Shown: positions 61,001 to 64,000 of the stretch, in pieces
Layout of the letters: every line of letters starts with the position of its first letter
Position numbering within the stretch: position 1 is the stretch's first letter
Origin: Candidatus Woesearchaeota archaeon
Lineage (GTDB): Archaea; Nanobdellota; Nanobdellia; Woesearchaeales; ARS49
DNA length: 64,000 nucleotides
Direction: 5' to 3'
NCBI GenBank assembly: GCA_018302815.1
Contig: JAGVZE010000016.1
Coordinates: 29,919-93,918, forward strand
Translations under genes and position numbers: made by a program
Notes under the pieces: generated by a model
What the model was told of the DNA's origin: nothing
Database searches by the model: none
Seen by the model: the letters and a program-made list of their open reading frames with translations, nothing else

Positions 61001-63850
61001 ATTATTCTCACCATCAAATCGCAAAGCAGTGCCGGAGTCACTTGAAAACAGCATTTGACTTGCACTATTGTTAACTCCTAAGAAGATAAATGCACGATCC
61101 GCCTGACTTGAAGAATTCGTTCGAACAAACGTGTTTCCAACGCCGCTAACTTGAACACCAATCACACCTGAAACACTCGCGTCCATAATCGTGTTGTTAC
61201 CAGCACTCCCTCCAAGCGAAAGAGCAGTACTCGCGCTCGAACGAATAGTGCTGTTTGAAACCACATTGTTATTCGAAGCAAGCGTCAAAGCGACAAAACT
61301 GCCGCCCGAGAACGAATTATTGTTCATTATATGACCTGCCCCACTAATTGAATAAACCCCTCCTCCTGCAGACAAAATGCTGTGCTCCAACACTCCTGAA
61401 TTCCCACTTGTGACGATAAATGAGATTGTAGTACTATTCGTCACTATGACATCCCTTCTGAACACATTACCATTACCGCCAGACCAGACAACCGCATTAG
61501 AAAGATTTGACAAAATAGTGCTATTCTCCACAGTATTGCCATGCGAACTTGTCAGGAAGACGCCCGTTCCTGAAGTTGTGAGATTCAAACTCACATTCTG
61601 AATGAAACTGTTATTAGTATCTGAAATCAAGAAACCATCCGCATCATCCACACTCGCATTCTGATTCAAAATAATGCAATTCTTCACGGTAACATTAGAC
61701 CGCCCAGTCATGTTAATGGCAGTGCCATTCTCCGAAGTTGCGAAGTCAATAGTGAACCCGTTGCAATCCAATTCGACATTATCCTCAGTTATATTGAAAC
61801 ACGAACCTGAAGCGTTCACGCTCTGGTTAAGCCTGCTGCTCTCGTTGATGTTCTCGGAACAACCCGCGACTGAAGAATAATTGCTAAAGCCAGTCACTTG
61901 GAATGACAGAACGCCTCTTCCGAACGTGACATTCGTACAAACGCTAGGCGGGCAAGCAGAACCATTCAATAGGGGAACCATAGGACCTGAAAGATTGACA
62001 AAAGTGATGGTCGCACTCCGGTTATACGTAGCACAGTTGGAAGAGTCGTTGATTCCCGCGATATTTGTCCCCATGAAAGCGCACTGAGTTATGTTCGCAA
62101 AATCAATAGGAACTCCATACGTAATGGTCGTTCCAGAAGTTGAATTGCTAGTCGAATTATCACAAGTGTTTACCGTGAAATTAACATTCGCTTGGCCAAG
62201 AGCCGCAAGAGCGTTTATCCTTCCGATACCGCTTATCTGCCTTCCTGTTGAGTTGAGCAAACTTGCCATCGCGCTAAGATTCAGCTTAGACCTTCCCTGC
62301 AAGAGTTCATTGTGCTGAATAAGAGTGATAAGACCTGAAACGTGAGGGGTTGCCATTGAAGTACCATCCAACGTACGTGTTCCACCGCCAAAATCAGCCG
62401 ACGTTATACTGGTTCCAGTCGCCCACACTGCAGGAAAGCCCCCTCCGCGATTGGAGAAACCGCTTATCGCATCAGCCTTTGTTGTAGAGCCCACACTAAT
62501 CGCATTTGGAAGACATCCCGGAAATGAAATTCCAGTAGTGTATCCATCGTTTCCTGAAGCGAACACGGGAATTATTCCCGCATCACGAGATGCATTGAAT
62601 GCAGCATCAAATGCCGTGAAAGACAAGTCCTGGGGGCAAGTCGTTGATGTACAAATCAAAGAAGCCGTTCCATTAAAACAATCGCCACCTATCGATGCCG
62701 ATATAACTGAGACATTTGAGAATGTGGTTGCGTTCACATTACAATAATCAATACCCTGCAACATATCAAGATCAGAACAACTTCCTGCAGAATTGCAGAC
62801 TTTGACCGGAATTATGTAAGCATCAGGAGCCGCTCCAAGCACCGGACTTGCGTTTCCTGCAGCGATGCCTGAAACGTGCGTTCCGTGGAACGTTCCAGCA
62901 TTATCATCAGTAGCGTTATTATCCTCATTAACGAAATCGTAACCGCCAATTATCTTGTTCGCAAATGCAGGATGATTGTAATCAATACCTGTATCGATGA
63001 CGCAAATCGCCTGATTACGGCCCCGCATCGGAGTACAATTCGACGTACGATTCTGCGCATAATTGAAATTCATCAAAGGAATGCTATCAACTAGCTGAGT
63101 CTTTCTCACTTGCGGAACAGACACTCTAAGAACATCAGGATTCTGATCCAGCGAGGCAAGACCCTCTCTTGTGACTCTGACTGAGACGACAGGGAAAGAC
63201 ATAAATTCGTGGCTGACGCTCACACTTTGACGACCTTGGCCGCTCTGCGAGGACCTTGAAGCAATACCTGCCTTGAACTTATCCTGAGCTCGTCGAACGC
63301 TGACCAGTTTATCTTGAATGCCCGACTGCGCGCCCCTTGAAGCAGGCTCTTCTTTGAGCACGATAAGAACGGATACTTCTTCAGACCCCTGCAGCTTGTC
63401 CATCGCGGCAGGATCTATCTTCGATGAAAATGAATTGGAATTGGCCTGTGAACGCGTTGGCAAAGGTGCGACGTCCGTTGAACTTTCGCTTGTTTGCTCG
63501 TCCTGCACGACAACATCAGCAACTACCGGTTCGGCAAGAATAGTTGCATTTACGGCAGATTCATTCGACACAAGAACCGCCGGTTCATCCACCGACACGT
63601 TCTCCTGCGCGACAACAGATAAATTCTCAGAAGATAAATTCTCAGAAGCACTCTCGGAAACATAATCGTTGGCGGATACGTTCTCCTGCACTATAACAGA
63701 CAAATTATCGGCGGTATCGGCGGATAAATTCTCAGAAACACTCGCAGAAGCAGAATCATTAGAAAGAATTTCCTGGGAGAAAACGAACGTCGCTAGAGCT
63801 ATAAGTAAAAATAAAGATACCTGTAGCCCTCTAACACCCCTTTTATCCAT
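55031..63850 (-). CDS. Giant secreted S8 protease / beta-helix / DUF11 surface protein
   Basis: 2939 residues. Signal peptide about 1-26; Ser/Asn-rich repeats (ENLSADTADNLS); propeptide-like EVSVLIVLKEE. Subtilase domain about 260-550: CVIDTGIDYNHP (Asp), FHGTHVSGIAAG (His), LDGTSMATPHVSG (Ser). Three right-handed beta-helix modules begin near 663, 1081 and 1507 with matching NVTVKNC caps, running to about 2080. Then five DUF11 repeats (about 2110-2690), Gly run about 2715, TM about 2875-2897, charged coiled tail. Many N-x-S/T sites. Membrane-anchored, possibly stalk-like or adhesive with self-processing. Confidence 0.92.
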   Translation of the reverse strand: MDKRGVRGLQVSLFLLIALATFVFSQEILSNDSASASVSENLSADTADNLSVIVQENVSANDYVSESASENLSSENLSVVAQENVSVDEPAVLVSNESAVNATILAEPVVADVVVQDEQTSESSTDVAPLPTRSQANSNSFSSKIDPAAMDKLQGSEEVSVLIVLKEEPASRGAQSGIQDKLVSVRRAQDKFKAGIASRSSQSGQGRQSVSVSHEFMSFPVVSVRVTREGLASLDQNPDVLRVSVPQVRKTQLVDSIPLMNFNYAQNRTSNCTPMRGRNQAICVIDTGIDYNHPAFANKIIGGYDFVNEDNNATDDNAGTFHGTHVSGIAAGNASPVLGAAPDAYIIPVKVCNSAGSCSDLDMLQGIDYCNVNATTFSNVSVISASIGGDCFNGTASLICTSTTCPQDLSFTAFDAAFNASRDAGIIPVFASGNDGYTTGISFPGCLPNAISVGSTTKADAISGFSNRGGGFPAVWATGTSITSADFGGGTRTLDGTSMATPHVSGLITLIQHNELLQGRSKLNLSAMASLLNSTGRQISGIGRINALAALGQANVNFTVNTCDNSTSNSTSGTTITYGVPIDFANITQCAFMGTNIAGINDSSNCATYNRSATITFVNLSGPMVPLLNGSACPPSVCTNVTFGRGVLSFQVTGFSNYSSVAGCSENINESSRLNQSVNASGSCFNITEDNVELDCNGFTIDFATSENGTAINMTGRSNVTVKNCIILNQNASVDDADGFLISDTNNSFIQNVSLNLTTSGTGVFLTSSHGNTVENSTILSNLSNAVVWSGGNGNVFRRDVIVTNSTTISFIVTSGNSGVLEHSILSAGGGVYSISGAGHIMNNNSFSGGSFVALTLASNNNVVSNSTIRSSASTALSLGGSAGNNTIMDASVSGVIGVQVSGVGNTFVRTNSSSQADRAFIFLGVNNSASQMLFSSDSGTALRFDGENNSVSNATIRSNATWIRATVGANNLSNVSFDAINGSIFFVNVTVPVSEVGQSNLSIGFNRSLVNSSALSFLNTSAQLTLHNLAFTNPRPLVDFEDDGTFALCSASQCVEDSYNGSTFVFNVSSFTSYSTQESPVCPLNITTSTTLGENVTCPGTAINMLANNVALDCAGFTVNYSTAQTGVGINMSGRNNVTVKNCVVFQDNVSVAGAHGILFSGTANSLVQNNSVTSITGNGIRLSSGGDDGNVLLNNTASGDEGIVIVFPVATGNSLINNTGMGTGFNGISTAADNAVLMGNIGIGEITGILVSGDNNILTNNAGTGMGSFSIGILLSGFNHTFVNNRGIGNGSLATGIQLFDGLDLIANNTGLSTDGAGFSAGTSQSRFENNVGISIAGTGFGVASSVGNNFTNTTGVSNTSIGLVIISSSGNIFNGTLLLSNNSWLESFFSNPHNMTNTTFENANGSIRVVNRTEIPGDEAIGTSNLNITFNKAFLNSTNLTFFNTSAQITLHDLAFTDPRVRVDFEDAGSFAVCNAPQCVEDSYNGSTFVFNVSSFTSYAAQESPFCPLNITTSTTLTENVTCSATAINILADNIALDCKGFTINYSNSQNGKGINVTGRNNVTVKNCIVVQGNSSTSSSDAILLSGTTNSNVFNVTVNTTGSLSSGVLVSSGSANTIENSTGASNSSFTFYLTSGTLINLVRLNQVINSGASTSAQGITVGVISVRNIIENNVVSTSAGVGISLDDSNNNTVVNNTITSVSGTGLVVGASNNTIANNSITSDSERGIRFSNADENFLMNNNGSSVSNSGISIESGSNNNTLSGNRGNSSSGVGINFASSFGNVMTSSVAVSDTNAGLELASSSGNNTFIGNNASSTSNFGLRIQSNGNVFRGNRGISSSGAGIVLIVASLNSLINDTGVSTSGIGVSVQTSHNNSFFNVSGFSSSNFGIDFNSGGDNNLTNSTGQSNSQYGIRLFGSIRNRIVESRATSSSEGGIYLTSDADNNILINNTFASDTAGAVEFGANGGSDNDFRNTTLQSNRSWIFIQDTPSTGNNFTNTLFDNATGSIRIIGNFTMPGGVSINLTQLNISLNHSFVNTTNLSFLNQSGQVTLRNLPFTSTQILIDRDDADLFELCPEPECVLVSNAGGTHVFNVTHFTAFEINQSGLSILLTKIDSIDPVNVSGNLTYQITVNVTSGNAFNITINESYPGQVTVLTSQPAASSGNNIFSIGNLTENQTFTVNITVRVDGSLENGTLINNTANVTFENSTGTIFSVQVIEQTTVLNEFANVSVTKVANTSLVPRGTQFNYTINITSTGNVPAQNIVVQETYPAGVTFIESSPVPSTPNGTFTVGTLSPGQEFLINISVNLSSGANGTVLNNSVVVNFTNSTNDLASQSTSAVITVLGSPLVNFTKTESLDPVLRGSLLNYTIIVNNTGDDYAFNVTVLDFYSSNVTFVSAQPSPTTPNGTFEVGNLAPNQTFRINITVLVNDSLTNGSIINNTANLTFQNVSNDADLLTTEQLTTVVAGPAFVTNKTGDASVIKSNTMNYTINVTNTGEGYAFNVSVIETYPSGTSFVSGSPSPTGSNNTFAVGMLAPGQSFLVNITVSTSTSLVNGSTLNNSYVVNATTSLGNSTNETNSTTTLVIGFPLLTVTKTDSSDPVTPGTSLTYTITITNSGDDTAFNVTVDDSLSGGVTFNGSSPAPSSGNTTFLIGNLSPGQSTTINISVNLTAGFTGTLNNTVNVTFANTSGQPLSVNASQQTTVATQVFGGGGGGGGGAGGASGTASVSSMSGNTMTSSYLKQNDKVKFIIDNVEHTLTVVQVLADRASFRVASVPQDFTIAKKAVQLVDVDFDGVHDLKVEIVDIAYSKVRIYLEKLARPAPAEVKAPESKPEPASEPAPVSQPSSELAPSVELAPEPSVAKQPWNKGVIAASVLVILVLGAVAFFVLRKSEGKPPSQSLQDPLTRAKELEQKFKTLKQELGESKKMEDKFLKRK

Positions 63851-64000
63851 AATAAAACCTGACCTTTTATTTCTCGACTAATATATAAATCTTTTCTTCG
63901 CATAGGGTGTGGGACAGAATTGTGCTATCCTAGCCAGTAAAGATTGTGCCACAGGGACGTGAGCATGTTGGCGGTGTCTATTCTGTCTGGTCTTTTCTGT
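63851..64000. other. Upstream region of the giant surface-protein gene
   Basis: Contains the minus-strand TATA ATTTATATAT (63881-63890) for the 63850 gene. Beyond it, GACAGAAT (63913-63920) and ATTCTGTC form distant inverted copies. A plus-strand ATG near 63965 opens a frame running off the end (MLAVSILSGLFC), too short to judge. Confidence 0.4.

Noticed and set aside
55878..63665. Series of plus-strand ORFs of 60-170 residues
   Set aside because: All lie opposite the 2939-residue gene and mirror its repetitive Asn/Ser/Thr codons; none has its own promoter or domain.
63912..63990. Inverted GACAGAAT/ATTCTGTC as a transposon end
   Set aside because: Only 8 bases, widely spaced, at the window edge; chance is sufficient.

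Overview
The window looks like a chromosome segment of a small-genome archaeon, most likely a DPANN lineage of the Woesearchaeota/Diapherotrites kind (inference; no rRNA gene is present to place it). The evidence is an archaeal ATP-dependent DNA ligase, type II methionine aminopeptidase, a histone-fold protein, archaeal TATA boxes about 25 bases upstream of many start codons (leaderless or short-leader transcripts), GGAGGTG-type ribosome sites, a class III-signal pilin-like protein of the KKGQITIF type, a THUMP protein, DUF11/S8 surface proteins and bacterial-type gyrase B.

Layout. 1-8.97 kb: the 3' part of a DNA ligase gene, a frameshifted and an intact copy of one unknown family, an AT-richer orphan gene between 35-bp repeats, two minus-strand relatives of the large array described below, a MazEF module, a Fic protein with a small lipoprotein, and an S2P metalloprotease. 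9.0-13.9 kb: a probable integrated element with two catalytic-domain-only tyrosine recombinases, a membrane-anchored PD-(D/E)XK-like nuclease, a 56-residue histone-fold protein and winged-helix regulators around a repeat-rich control region. 14.0-18.3 kb: pilin-like protein, secreted M64-like metallopeptidase and a membrane protein with a UBA-like tail. 18.4-19.5 kb: HEPN/MNT toxin-antitoxin. 19.8-21.5 kb: helical-repeat protein and signal-peptidase-like protein.

21.5-42.7 kb is the most unusual part: about 30 consecutive plus-strand genes, mostly joined by ATGA stop/start overlaps. Most encode proteins that begin MSDERLRALERRWKETG or a close variant and then diverge into short helical, helical-repeat or beta-rich (propeller-like) bodies. 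Embedded in it are two Hanks-type kinases, a SAM-methyltransferase-like protein and two P-loop proteins (one degenerate). The array carries signs of active rearrangement: near-identical blocks, frameshifts, and 18- and 9-codon relic ORFs that keep the ATGA couplings. It also holds three copies of a ~113-nt structured element with covarying helices and a U-run. A second, unrelated repeat family of about 93-200 bp has two hairpins with variable but complementary stems joined by GAGCACAC. It occurs at four places in the window, and one copy sits inside a structured element that exists elsewhere without it, so it is mobile.

42.7-54.7 kb is mostly ordinary chromosome: nucleoside deoxyribosyltransferase-like protein, SDR, DoxX, VapBC, a primase-like protein, MetAP, GyrB (no GyrA adjacent), a K+ channel, a second MazF-like module, VKOR, three small single-TM proteins, Pol IV, THUMP and an ATLF-like lipoprotein peptidase. 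54.7-55.0 kb: tRNA-Leu(CAG) and duplicated tRNA 3' ends. 55.0-63.9 kb: a 2939-residue secreted S8 protease/beta-helix/DUF11 surface protein. No CRISPR array, rRNA or recognisable IS transposase was seen.
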